A DNA stretch of 5,531 nt, taken from assembly GCA_002401185.1 (NCBI GenBank), contig NVSH01000096.1, forward strand, positions 1-5,531, in the 5' to 3' direction. Positions within the stretch are counted from its first letter, which is position 1. Each line of letters begins with the position of its first letter. This document shows positions 1-5,531 of this stretch, piece by piece. The position numbers and the translations under genes are program-made. The notes under the pieces were generated by a model. The model searched no databases. It saw only the letters and a list, made by a program, of their open reading frames with translations, and was not told the DNA's origin. This stretch comes from Gammaproteobacteria bacterium (GTDB lineage Bacteria; Pseudomonadota; Gammaproteobacteria; SZUA-229).

Positions 1-416
1 CCACCGAGTCGGTCACCATGCTGCGCTGCACTCCATGCTAATAATGCGGCAATTTTTGCCGCGACCACTGATTTGAAGGAGCCGCGAGTAGCAAAGAACA
101 TCGGCTGTCGATAATCGACCCACATCAACACAGGGCGTTCACGTTCTTCGCGAAATATCTTGGTATGTGCTTCGCCGGTACGGGCGGTGACATTCCAGTC
201 GATACTGTAAAGGTCATCTCCGGCCTGGTAAGGGCGAACTTCATCGAACTCCATGCCGAGGCCTTTGAAGATAGTGAGGTAAGTACCACTAAGTTTTGCG
301 GTGATTTTCCTCGGTGTGAGCGGCAGGTTTTTTGCCTCACGATTGAGGCTGATTAACGTGGATTGTCGGATACGTACAATGTCATCGGCAGCGGTCTGTT
401 TCAGTGTCTGGCGCAT
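1..416 (-). CDS. DUF58 domain protein, N-terminal part (truncated by window edge)
   Basis: The first 138 complete residues are present; the rest lies beyond position 1. The ATG is at 416-414. An in-frame TGA lies a few codons upstream, so the only other nearby start is a TTG two codons earlier. No clear Shine-Dalgarno is visible, and translation may be coupled to moxR, whose stop is 29 bases upstream. The diagnostic DUF58 block is at residues 50-92: F-K-G-x-G-M-E-F-D-E-V-R-P-Y (50-63), then GDD (66-68), a D-W pair (73-74) and the F-R-E-E-R-E segment (88-93). A VDYR segment (100-103) and the pattern around residues 111-138 also fit. DUF58 proteins have no settled biochemical role. They are almost always encoded beside MoxR ATPases and VWA proteins, and the set is thought to help fold, assemble or activate target proteins. 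The family call is firm; the role is inferred from context. Confidence 0.93.
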   Translation of the reverse strand, partial: MRQTLKQTAADDIVRIRQSTLISLNREAKNLPLTPRKITAKLSGTYLTIFKGLGMEFDEVRPYQAGDDLYSIDWNVTARTGEAHTKIFREERERPVLMWVDYRQPMFFATRGSFKSVVAAKIAALLAWSAAQHGDRLG

Positions 417-445
417 GAGCAAAGGTTGTTTTCAGGCGAATTCGC

Positions 446-1414
446 TCAGGGAACGGCGATAAGGGATATCAGCTCATTAATGAAATAATCCGTGGTAATG
501 CCTTCAGCTTCAGCTTCGAAACTGAGTATGATGCGATGGCGTAAAACATCCAGTGCCATGGTTTGAATATCTTCTGGCGTGACAAAATCACGTCCGGCCA
601 GCCAGGCGTGAGCGCGTGCGCAGCGATCTAGCGCCATGGTTGCGCGTGGGCTACCGCCATACTGTAACCACTTGGCGAGCTCTTTGTTGTAGACGCCTGG
701 GTTACGTGACGCCAGCACCAGTTGCACGATATAGTCTTTCAGGTTTTCCGCCAGGTGGATATCGAGTATCTCTTTGCGTGCGGGAAACAGAACGTCCTGA
801 CTTATCTCGGTATCAGGTAATTTTGGTTCGCGGCGATCTTCACGTGCTTCCTGGGTGGTCAGTTCGAGTATGGCTTTTTCAGCTTCAGCACTGGGATAAT
901 CAACCAGTACTTTCATTAAAAAGCGATCGAGTTGCGCTTCTGGTAGCGGGTAAGTGCCTTCTTGTTCTATAGGGTTTTGTGTGGCCATCACCAGAAACAG
1001 GTGTGGCAGCTTGTAGGTTTTGGGGCCGACGGTTATTTGCCGTTCTGCCATGGCTTCGAGTAGCGCAGATTGTACCTTGGCCGGTGCGCGGTTAATCTCG
1101 TCAGCAAGGATAAGGTTATGAAACAGCGGGCCTTTCTGAAACAGGAAGGAGCCATCCTGTGGTCTGAATATCTCCGTGCCGGTCAGATCCGCAGGCACCA
1201 GATCAGGGGTAAATTGAATACGATGAAAATCTCCTTCGATACCTTCACTCAGCACTTTGATGGCACGTGTCTTGGCTAAACCGGGTGCGCCTTCAACCAA
1301 CAGGTGGCCGTCTGCCAGCAGGGCAATCAGTAAGCGATCAACCAGTGCATGCTGGCCGATGATATGTTGGTTTACGTAATCACGAAGTTGTTGTATGGCT
1401 TGTTGATGTGACAA
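446..1414 (-). CDS. MoxR-family AAA+ ATPase
   Basis: The protein has 322 residues, normal for the MoxR family. Motifs are intact: Walker A G-A-P-G-L-A-K-T (42-49), Walker B L-I-L-A-D-E (101-106), sensor 1 in A-T-Q-N-P (144-148), arginine-finger candidate R164 in L-D-R-F, and sensor 2 in G-S-P-R-A-T (254-259). The C-terminal half is the helical lid. No signal peptide or membrane segment is seen, so it should be cytoplasmic. MoxR ATPases are believed to act as ATP-driven chaperones that mature or activate partner complexes, usually with DUF58 and VWA-domain proteins; the DUF58 gene directly downstream fits. The start is TTG at 1414-1412: four codons upstream the frame is closed by TAA, and no ATG or GTG lies between. 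An AAAAGG Shine-Dalgarno-like run sits about 8 bases upstream of the TTG. The specific client is unknown, so no gene symbol is assigned. Confidence 0.95.
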   Translation of the reverse strand: MSHQQAIQQLRDYVNQHIIGQHALVDRLLIALLADGHLLVEGAPGLAKTRAIKVLSEGIEGDFHRIQFTPDLVPADLTGTEIFRPQDGSFLFQKGPLFHNLILADEINRAPAKVQSALLEAMAERQITVGPKTYKLPHLFLVMATQNPIEQEGTYPLPEAQLDRFLMKVLVDYPSAEAEKAILELTTQEAREDRREPKLPDTEISQDVLFPARKEILDIHLAENLKDYIVQLVLASRNPGVYNKELAKWLQYGGSPRATMALDRCARAHAWLAGRDFVTPEDIQTMALDVLRHRIILSFEAEAEGITTDYFINELISLIAVP

Positions 1415-1460
1415 TTTTGTAGCCTTTTATGTGTCAATCTGTTCGTGGGTAGATTCGCTT

Positions 1461-1474
1461 ATTTATCGATAAAT
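1461..1474. repeat. Perfect 14-bp palindrome, possible operator
   Basis: ATTTATCGATAAAT is fully self-complementary, centred between 1467 and 1468. It lies in the divergent moxR/cysD region and overlaps the start point predicted from the weak leftward promoter candidate. A perfect palindrome here could bind a dimeric repressor or activator. It has no resemblance that would let me name a regulator, and an AT-rich palindrome of this length can occur by chance. Confidence 0.4.
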
Positions 1475-1500
1475 TACAAGCGCGGGAGGGGGCGCTACAA
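1473..1500 (-). promoter_or_regulatory. Weak candidate promoter for moxR
   Basis: On the minus strand, TTGTAG (1500-1495) is followed after 16 bases by TGTAAT (1478-1473). The -10 matches the sigma-70 consensus at 5 of 6 positions; the -35 matches only 3 of 6. It would start transcription near 1466, inside the 14-bp palindrome, about 50 bases before the TTG start. This is a pattern reading only. Confidence 0.3.
1479..1496. repeat. GC-rich inverted repeat around a G run
   Basis: AGCGC (1479-1483) and GCGCT (1492-1496) are perfect inverted 5-mers separated by the purine tract GGGAGGGG. It is a sharp GC island in an otherwise AT-rich spacer and sits between the -35 and -10 of the candidate moxR promoter. 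It could be a protein-binding site or just local composition. Confidence 0.3.
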
Positions 1501-1562
1501 ACCTGAAGATGTCGCAATGAATCAATAAAGTGAAATTATAATTAAAAATAATTGAATTTTGC

Positions 1563-1590
1563 TTGATAAACAAAAAATATTGTATATTAT
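1563..1590 (+). promoter_or_regulatory. Candidate sigma-70 promoter for cysD-cysNC
   Basis: TTGATA (1563-1568) and TATTAT (1585-1590) are spaced by 16 bases and each match the consensus at 5 of 6 positions. An overlapping alternative is TTGCTT (1559-1564) with TATATT (1583-1588), spaced by 18. Either would start transcription near 1596, leaving a leader of about 30 bases before the ATG at 1625, with a modest AGAG Shine-Dalgarno at 1615-1618. The short leader places the first cysD codon close to the transcript start, which supports translation of the long form. Confidence 0.55.
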
Positions 1591-1624
1591 TGCGTACAAC
1601 GACAACTAAACGTTAGAGCTGATT

Positions 1625-3127
1625 ATGACATTACCCGCAGAGTTATATAAAAACAGGTTTGATGAACACGATGTTTTGCAATATTGGGATACGCAATCCA
1701 TCCATCAGGTGATTTTGAAAAACATACCCAAGCAGACGTTGCGTGCAACCGAGCGAGCACTTGAGTCATCTGGCCTTATACCGCAATGCCTGAAGCTTGA
1801 AGACCTGAAAGACGAAAATGATCGTGCGCCAAAAAAACTGGTGATTACTAGTCTTGAGGCCCAGGCAAAACGAAAAAGATATTTATCCTTAGTGTTGCAG
1901 GCGCACAAAGATAAAAAAGCGGGTTGGGTGCTGTTTGCCAATGACGGACGTCTTGGCAGGCGTTGGTTATATCTAAAATCACTCGACGACCATCAAGCGT
2001 TATTGCAAGCGTTGCAAGTACTGGCGGGTAATAAAAACCTGATCGTATGGCCTCATGGATCGGTTACTGCCAACCTCAGGGCATTGGTTGCGGCTTATGG
2101 TAGCCATGATATTAAACTGGATTCGGGTAATACCTTACGTATCGGTACCACGGCATATCAAAGTACTTATAACAGCGCTGATCAAAGGTCATCGATGCCT
2201 GGCTCTACTCAAACGTTAGCAGTCTCGGACGAATTATCGCATCTCGATCGACTTGAGGCTGAAAGTATCCACATCATGCGTGAAGTGATGGCGCAAGCTG
2301 AAAACCCGGTGATGATGTATTCCGTCGGTAAAGATTCGGCAGTGATGCTGCATCTCGCACAGAAAGCTTTTTACCCTGCGCCACCGCCGTTTCCTTTGTT
2401 GCATGTCGATACCCGTTGGAAATTCCAGGAGATGTATCAGTTTCGTGATGAGATGGTGAAATCGATCGGCATGGAGCTCATTGTTCATACCAATCCGGAA
2501 GGTGTAGAAAAAAACGTCAATCCTTTTGACCACGGTAGTGCGTTGCATACCGATGTGATGAAAACACAAGGCCTGAAACAAGCACTGGATAAACACAAGT
2601 TTGACGTGGCTTTTGGCGGCGCGCGACGTGATGAAGAAAAAAGTCGTGCCAAAGAACGTGTGTTTTCGTTTCGTACCGCCAATCATCGTTGGGACCCTAA
2701 AAATCAACGTCCGGAATTATGGGATCTTTATAATAGCTCTAAAAACAAAGGTGAGAGCATCCGTGTTTTCCCGTTATCGAACTGGACGGAACTTGATATC
2801 TGGCAATACATTTATCGTGAACAAATTCCTATTGTGCCGCTGTACTTTGCGGCCGAGCGGCCTGTGGTAGAGCGTGATGGCATGTTAATCATGGTCGACG
2901 ATGATCGTGCTCGATTATTCGATAATGAAGAGATTCAGATTAAACGCGTACGTTTTAGAACATTGGGTTGTTACCCATTAACAGGTGCTGTTGAATCAGA
3001 TGCAGATGACCTGTCATCGATTATTTTAGAATTATTACAAAGCAAAACCAGTGAGCGTCAAGGTCGGGCAATCGATTCAGACTCATCCGCTTCGATGGAA
3101 AAGAAAAAACAGGAGGGGTATTTCTGA
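1625..3127 (+). CDS. cysD: Sulfate adenylyltransferase small subunit CysD with a ~200-residue N-terminal extension
   Basis: CysD is the catalytic subunit of ATP sulfurylase: sulfate + ATP gives adenylyl sulfate (APS) and pyrophosphate, driven by the GTPase partner CysN. The CysD domain spans about residues 204-500 and matches the family throughout: the S-V-G-K-D-S PP-loop (233-238), the H-V-D-T segment (260-263), the [15 protein letters not shown] block (331-345), the [12 protein letters not shown] stretch (355-366), the [11 protein letters not shown] block (448-458) and the usual G-Y-F end. Normal CysD is about 300 residues; this one has 500. Residues 1-175 resemble no family I recognise: soluble, Lys/Arg-rich around 70-98, with hydrophobic stretches at 101-121 and 126-158. 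A Ser/Thr-rich linker follows at 176-203. ATG 1625 was chosen because the frame is open and a promoter lies just upstream. M191 (2195) is a credible second start giving 310 residues. The 3' end overlaps cysNC. Confidence 0.93.
   Translation: MTLPAELYKNRFDEHDVLQYWDTQSIHQVILKNIPKQTLRATERALESSGLIPQCLKLEDLKDENDRAPKKLVITSLEAQAKRKRYLSLVLQAHKDKKAGWVLFANDGRLGRRWLYLKSLDDHQALLQALQVLAGNKNLIVWPHGSVTANLRALVAAYGSHDIKLDSGNTLRIGTTAYQSTYNSADQRSSMPGSTQTLAVSDELSHLDRLEAESIHIMREVMAQAENPVMMYSVGKDSAVMLHLAQKAFYPAPPPFPLLHVDTRWKFQEMYQFRDEMVKSIGMELIVHTNPEGVEKNVNPFDHGSALHTDVMKTQGLKQALDKHKFDVAFGGARRDEEKSRAKERVFSFRTANHRWDPKNQRPELWDLYNSSKNKGESIRVFPLSNWTELDIWQYIYREQIPIVPLYFAAERPVVERDGMLIMVDDDRARLFDNEEIQIKRVRFRTLGCYPLTGAVESDADDLSSIILELLQSKTSERQGRAIDSDSSASMEKKKQEGYF
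2184..2197 (+). promoter_or_regulatory. Internal ribosome-binding site and ATG giving a standard-length CysD
   Basis: AAAGG (2184-2188) lies 6 bases before an ATG (2195-2197) that is in frame with cysD. Starting here gives 310 residues, close to the normal CysD length, beginning 15 residues before the conserved [11 protein letters not shown] segment. This is either the real start, with the upstream 570 bases being a separate in-frame coding stretch, or a second start yielding two CysD forms. The sequence alone cannot separate these. Confidence 0.5.
3111..3116 (+). promoter_or_regulatory. Strong Shine-Dalgarno for cysNC inside the end of cysD
   Basis: AGGAGG lies 10 bases before the cysNC ATG at 3127, within the last codons of cysD. 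It is the best ribosome-binding site in the window. Together with the TGATG stop/start overlap it fixes the cysNC start and suggests both coupled and fresh initiation. Confidence 0.85.
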
Positions 3128-5028
3128 TGAGCAAAATAATGATGCAGAGCAATACGCAAAAAATCGAAATTCAACAACGTGTAACGACTTACATAGCCGA
3201 ACAGTCAAAACTTGATCTGTTGCGCTTTATTACCTGCGGTAGTGTTGATGACGGTAAGAGTACACTGATAGGTCGCATTTTATATGAGGCGCAGTTAATC
3301 TTTGAAGATCAGGTCAGCGCACTAAAAAATGATTCCAAAAAACATGGCACCCAGGGTGACGACATAGATTTTGCATTGTTGGTTGACGGCCTTGCTGCTG
3401 AACGCGAGCAAGGCATCACCATCGATGTTGCCTACCGCTTTTTTAATACGGATCATCGAAAATTTATCGTTGCGGACACACCGGGGCATGAACAATATAC
3501 ACGTAACATGGTTACGGGTGCTTCGACAGCCGATGTTGCTATTATTCTGGTTGATGCGAGTCAGGGCATACTCACGCAGACGCGTAGACATTCTTTTATT
3601 GTTTCATTGCTGGGTATTAAACATGTTGTATTAGCCGTTAATAAAATGGATCTGGTGGATTATAGCCAGAGCGTATTTGACGCGATAGTTGAAGATTATA
3701 AAATCTTTGCGACAGAGCTTAGTTTTGAATCGATTACAGCTATTCCATTGTCAGCATTGAAAGGTGATAACGTTATTAAGCGGTCAGAAATTACGGGTTG
3801 GTATAGTGGGCCTACGTTGATGGGTTATCTCGAAACGGTTGAAGTTGGTCATGTGCAATTACAGCATCCATTTCGTTTTCCTGTGCAATGGGTTAATCGC
3901 CCAGATGCTACCTTCCGTGGGTATTCGGGTAGTGTCGTTGCAGGGTCGATAGAAAAAGGTCAACAGATTCGCGTTTTACCGTCGGGTGAAGTTGCTCGTG
4001 TCGAAGACATTGTGCTTTATAAATCCTCACTGGAAAAAGCTAGTGCAGGGCAAGCAGTAACGATTACACTCGACCATGAAATCGACATCTCTCGTGGTGA
4101 TGTACTGGTTGCAGCGGATAACCCTTGTGAAGTTTCCGACCAGTTTGAAACCAGTATGGTTTGGATGGATCTGGAACCGGGTTTTATTGGTCGAAGTTAT
4201 ATCATGCGAATCGGTACGCAACGTGTCAACGCCACCATTACCGATATTAAATTCAAATACAATATCAATACCTTCGAACAATTATCAACGCGTTCCTTAG
4301 GCACAAACGAGATTGGTGAACTAACACTAAGTCTAGATAAAGAGATTCCCTTTGAATCTTATAAAGCGTGTAAAGCGATGGGTGCGTTTGTCTTAATTGA
4401 TCGTTATTCGCATGCCACGGTTGGCGCAGGCATGATTAACTTTTCTTTACGACGTGCGCAAAATGTTCATCGTCAGGCGTTGGTGGTAGATAAAAAAGCG
4501 CGTGCTAAACTTAATGGCCATCCACCGCGGGTGCTGTGGTTTACCGGTTTAAGTGGTTCGGGTAAATCGACCATCGCCAATGCTGTAGAGCAAGAGCTGC
4601 ATAAGAAGGGTATACGAACCTATATTCTGGATGGTGATAATGTTCGTCATGGTTTGAATAAAGATGTTGGCTTTACTGATGCGGACCGTATTGAAAATAT
4701 CCGACGTATCGCCGAAGTTTCAAAGTTGATGGTAGATGCTGGTCTGGTCGTGCTGACCTCGTTCATCTCGCCGTTCCGTTCAGAGCGTGACATGGCAAGA
4801 TCTTTATTTGAGCCCGGTGAGTTTGTCGAGATCTACGTTGACGTACCGCTGGAAGTGGCTGAACAAAGAGACCCGAAAGGTTTGTATAAAAAAGCAAGAC
4901 GCGGTGAGTTGCCTAACTTTACCGGTATCGACAGTGCTTATGAAGCGCCAGATAATGCTGAGATAGAAGTGGCGACGGGTGAGTTATCTATCGAAGAAGG
5001 CGTGGCTAAAATACTGAAGTATTTGTAA
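3127..5028 (+). CDS. cysNC: Bifunctional CysN GTPase / CysC adenylylsulfate kinase fusion
   Basis: The protein has 633 residues, as expected for CysNC/NodQ-type fusions. Residues about 30-450 are CysN, the GTPase subunit that drives APS formation by CysD: G1 G-S-V-D-D-G-K-S-T (38-46), G-I-T (96-98), G3 D-T-P-G-H-E-Q-Y (117-124), G4 N-K-M-D (172-175) and S-A-L-K-G (209-213), followed by the beta-barrel domains typical of elongation-factor-like GTPases. Residues about 451-633 are APS kinase, which uses ATP to make PAPS: P-loop G-L-S-G-S-G-K-S-T (474-482), [11 protein letters not shown] (501-511), F-I-S-P-F-R (546-551), [11 protein letters not shown] (581-591) and [11 protein letters not shown] (598-608). 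All key motifs of both halves are present, so both activities are likely. The start overlaps the cysD stop by one base, so the two subunits should be made together. No membrane segment is seen; the complex should be cytosolic. Confidence 0.97.
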   Translation: MSKIMMQSNTQKIEIQQRVTTYIAEQSKLDLLRFITCGSVDDGKSTLIGRILYEAQLIFEDQVSALKNDSKKHGTQGDDIDFALLVDGLAAEREQGITIDVAYRFFNTDHRKFIVADTPGHEQYTRNMVTGASTADVAIILVDASQGILTQTRRHSFIVSLLGIKHVVLAVNKMDLVDYSQSVFDAIVEDYKIFATELSFESITAIPLSALKGDNVIKRSEITGWYSGPTLMGYLETVEVGHVQLQHPFRFPVQWVNRPDATFRGYSGSVVAGSIEKGQQIRVLPSGEVARVEDIVLYKSSLEKASAGQAVTITLDHEIDISRGDVLVAADNPCEVSDQFETSMVWMDLEPGFIGRSYIMRIGTQRVNATITDIKFKYNINTFEQLSTRSLGTNEIGELTLSLDKEIPFESYKACKAMGAFVLIDRYSHATVGAGMINFSLRRAQNVHRQALVVDKKARAKLNGHPPRVLWFTGLSGSGKSTIANAVEQELHKKGIRTYILDGDNVRHGLNKDVGFTDADRIENIRRIAEVSKLMVDAGLVVLTSFISPFRSERDMARSLFEPGEFVEIYVDVPLEVAEQRDPKGLYKKARRGELPNFTGIDSAYEAPDNAEIEVATGELSIEEGVAKILKYL

Positions 5029-5040
5029 GCGGGTTTTCTT

Positions 5041-5085
5041 GTGGGCTGTTGATAGGGTTCTCTGTGAGCTTTATCAGCAGCCTGC
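5041..5085 (+). terminator. Long hairpin after cysNC, possible 3'-end structure
   Basis: Bases 5041-5060 pair with 5066-5085 without a gap around a 5-base loop (TCTGT). There are 14 Watson-Crick and 6 G-U pairs. The G-U pairs work only in the plus-strand transcript; on the other strand they would be C-A mismatches. This argues for an RNA hairpin at the end of the cysD-cysNC message, 12 bases after the stop. No U tract follows, so it is not a textbook intrinsic terminator; it may protect the 3' end or act with Rho. Confidence 0.55.
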
Positions 5086-5252
5086 TAATGTCCGGGTCGA
5101 TTATATATTGTGTAGTGCCGAGTAAGCTGGTGTCTGGTTTCGTTAACTATGTTTATCATTGGCATAACGCCATTTCCTGTTACATCCCATCCCAGGTATG
5201 AGCCTTTGTAGAATTAACGATATAAAATATAGGTAGGAATGCGTTTTATATA

Positions 5253-5283
5253 TTGCCCAATGTGATTATTTCTTTACTATAAT
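5253..5283 (+). promoter_or_regulatory. Candidate promoter for the downstream gene
   Basis: A perfect TATAAT (5278-5283) is preceded by TTGCCC (5253-5258) at a 19-base spacing, slightly longer than optimal. It would start transcription near 5290 and give a leader of about 190 bases before the ATG at 5482. The surrounding DNA is so AT-rich that a chance TATAAT is quite possible. Confidence 0.35.
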
Positions 5284-5338
5284 TTATCGTCTTTGTTTTA
5301 TTTATATTATTAAAAATCCTTATATTAATGTGAAAAGT

Positions 5339-5422
5339 CTGGTTATATATTTAAACCTTAGACGATTTTTATCGTGGTTTTATTATAAGGCCAACGATAA
5401 CCAGCCGTCGCAATCTGGTTAT
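5339..5422 (+). repeat. Three copies of CTGGTTAT with alternative stem potential in a leader
   Basis: CTGGTTAT occurs directly at 5339-5346 and 5415-5422 (extended to TCTGGTTAT in both), and inverted as ATAACCAG at 5397-5404. The inverted copy can pair perfectly with either direct copy. The longer-range option would enclose CCTTA/TAAGG (5356-5360 with 5386-5390) and ACGAT/ATCGT (5362-5366 with 5371-5375, loop TTTT). These could be operator half-sites for a DNA-binding protein, or mutually exclusive stems in the leader RNA. No known riboswitch class is recognised. Confidence 0.4.
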
Positions 5423-5481
5423 GAAGAACACAACGTAGATGGCGGTCTGCGTCAATTTGATTGTAATGTTTGGAGTTTATT

Positions 5482-5531
5482 ATGAGTGGGCAAGTAGACA
5501 AGATTACTGAACCGCAAGAATGGATTGACGG
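5482..5531 (+). CDS. Start of an unidentified gene (truncated by window edge)
   Basis: An ATG at 5482-5484 is preceded by GGAG (5472-5475) with a 6-base gap, a good ribosome-binding site. Sixteen complete codons are present and stay open to the edge, beginning M-S-G-Q-V-D-K-I-T-E-P-Q-E-W-I-D. This is too short to assign. An acidic start with a P-x-x-W segment is seen in some ECF sigma factors, but that is only a weak resemblance. It lies 453 bases after cysNC and probably has its own promoter. Confidence 0.6.
   Translation, partial: MSGQVDKITEPQEWID

Larger units (their letters stand above)
5029..5481. other. 453-bp intergenic region without a convincing gene
   Basis: After the cysNC stop this stretch holds the hairpin at 5041-5085, then DNA without clear signal to about 5210, then a strongly AT-rich part (about 5213-5390) with a TATAAT box, short direct repeats (TTATATTA at 5302-5309 and 5320-5327) and several inverted repeats. 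The longest ORF starting with ATG that I found here (5088-5201, 37 codons) has no ribosome-binding site and no recognisable motif. The region probably carries the 3' end of the cys operon and the control region of the next gene. Confidence 0.6.

Noticed and set aside
616..972. 118-codon plus-strand open frame opposite moxR
   Set aside because: It is antisense to the conserved AAA+ core of moxR, and its translation shows no family resemblance.
1534..1553. AATTAT/ATAATT inverted repeat upstream of cysD
   Set aside because: Six-base A/T-only arms in an almost pure A/T stretch are expected by chance; no regulator motif can be assigned.
2234..2707. 157-codon minus-strand open frame opposite the CysD domain
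   Set aside because: It lies wholly antisense to the most conserved part of cysD, is rich in His, Phe and Arg with no motif, and is explained by the codon bias of the real gene.
2327..3127. CysD domain being a PAPS reductase (CysH) instead
   Set aside because: Both share the PP-loop fold, but this sequence carries the CysD-specific [11 protein letters not shown] block and G-Y-F end, lacks the E-C-G-L-H C-terminal motif of CysH, and is followed directly by CysN.
3127..4480. CysN part being a translation elongation factor
   Set aside because: The G motifs are EF-Tu-like, but G-S-V-D-D-G-K-S-T is CysN-type, and the partner cysD plus the fused APS kinase settle it.
5088..5201. 37-codon plus-strand open frame after cysNC
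   Set aside because: There is no ribosome-binding site, its start abuts the 3' hairpin, and the product shows no recognisable signal. Chance is the simpler explanation.
5354..5390. Intrinsic terminator (AACC/GGTT and ACGAT/ATCGT stems followed by TTTTATT)
   Set aside because: The stems are short, AT-rich and interrupted by a 4-base bulge. The U-rich end is expected in this composition, so it is treated only as part of the leader repeat structure.

Overview
The window looks like chromosomal DNA of a gammaproteobacterium-like organism of moderate GC content. This is inferred from protein resemblance: CysD and the CysNC fusion read like Pseudomonas-type sulfate-activation proteins, and a moxR-DUF58 pair is common in the same group. 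No rRNA, tRNA, CRISPR array, insertion sequence or phage gene is visible.

Layout. (1) Positions 1-1414, minus strand: a MoxR-type AAA+ ATPase gene with a TTG start, followed 29 bases later by the N-terminal part of a DUF58 gene that runs off the left edge. This is the usual start of a moxR/DUF58/VWA operon. (2) Positions 1415-1624: a 210-bp divergent control region with a perfect 14-bp palindrome, a GC-rich inverted repeat, a good sigma-70-like promoter towards the right and a weak one towards the left. (3) Positions 1625-5028, plus strand: a two-gene sulfate-activation operon. The first gene is a 500-residue CysD with about 200 extra N-terminal residues; the second encodes a 633-residue CysN-CysC fusion. 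The genes overlap by one base (TGATG). (4) Positions 5029-5481: 453 bp without a convincing gene. It begins with a 20-bp hairpin and continues into AT-rich DNA with a promoter-like site and a leader in which three copies of one 8-mer could form alternative stems. (5) Positions 5482-5531: the first 16 codons of another plus-strand gene.

Function. CysD and the CysN domain together would form ATP sulfurylase (sulfate + ATP to APS, driven by GTP hydrolysis). The CysC domain would phosphorylate APS to PAPS. The operon is therefore a complete sulfate-to-PAPS module. No PAPS reductase or sulfite reductase gene is present, so the window does not show whether PAPS goes to cysteine synthesis or to sulfation of a polymer or lipid. 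The MoxR/DUF58 pair is divergent and probably independent; such pairs are linked to chaperone-like assembly of protein complexes and to envelope stress.

The most unusual items are the unrecognised N-terminal extension of CysD, a well-placed internal start (Shine-Dalgarno at 2184-2188, ATG at 2195) that would yield an ordinary 310-residue CysD from the same frame, and RNA-like structures on both sides of the promoter-like site downstream of cysNC.
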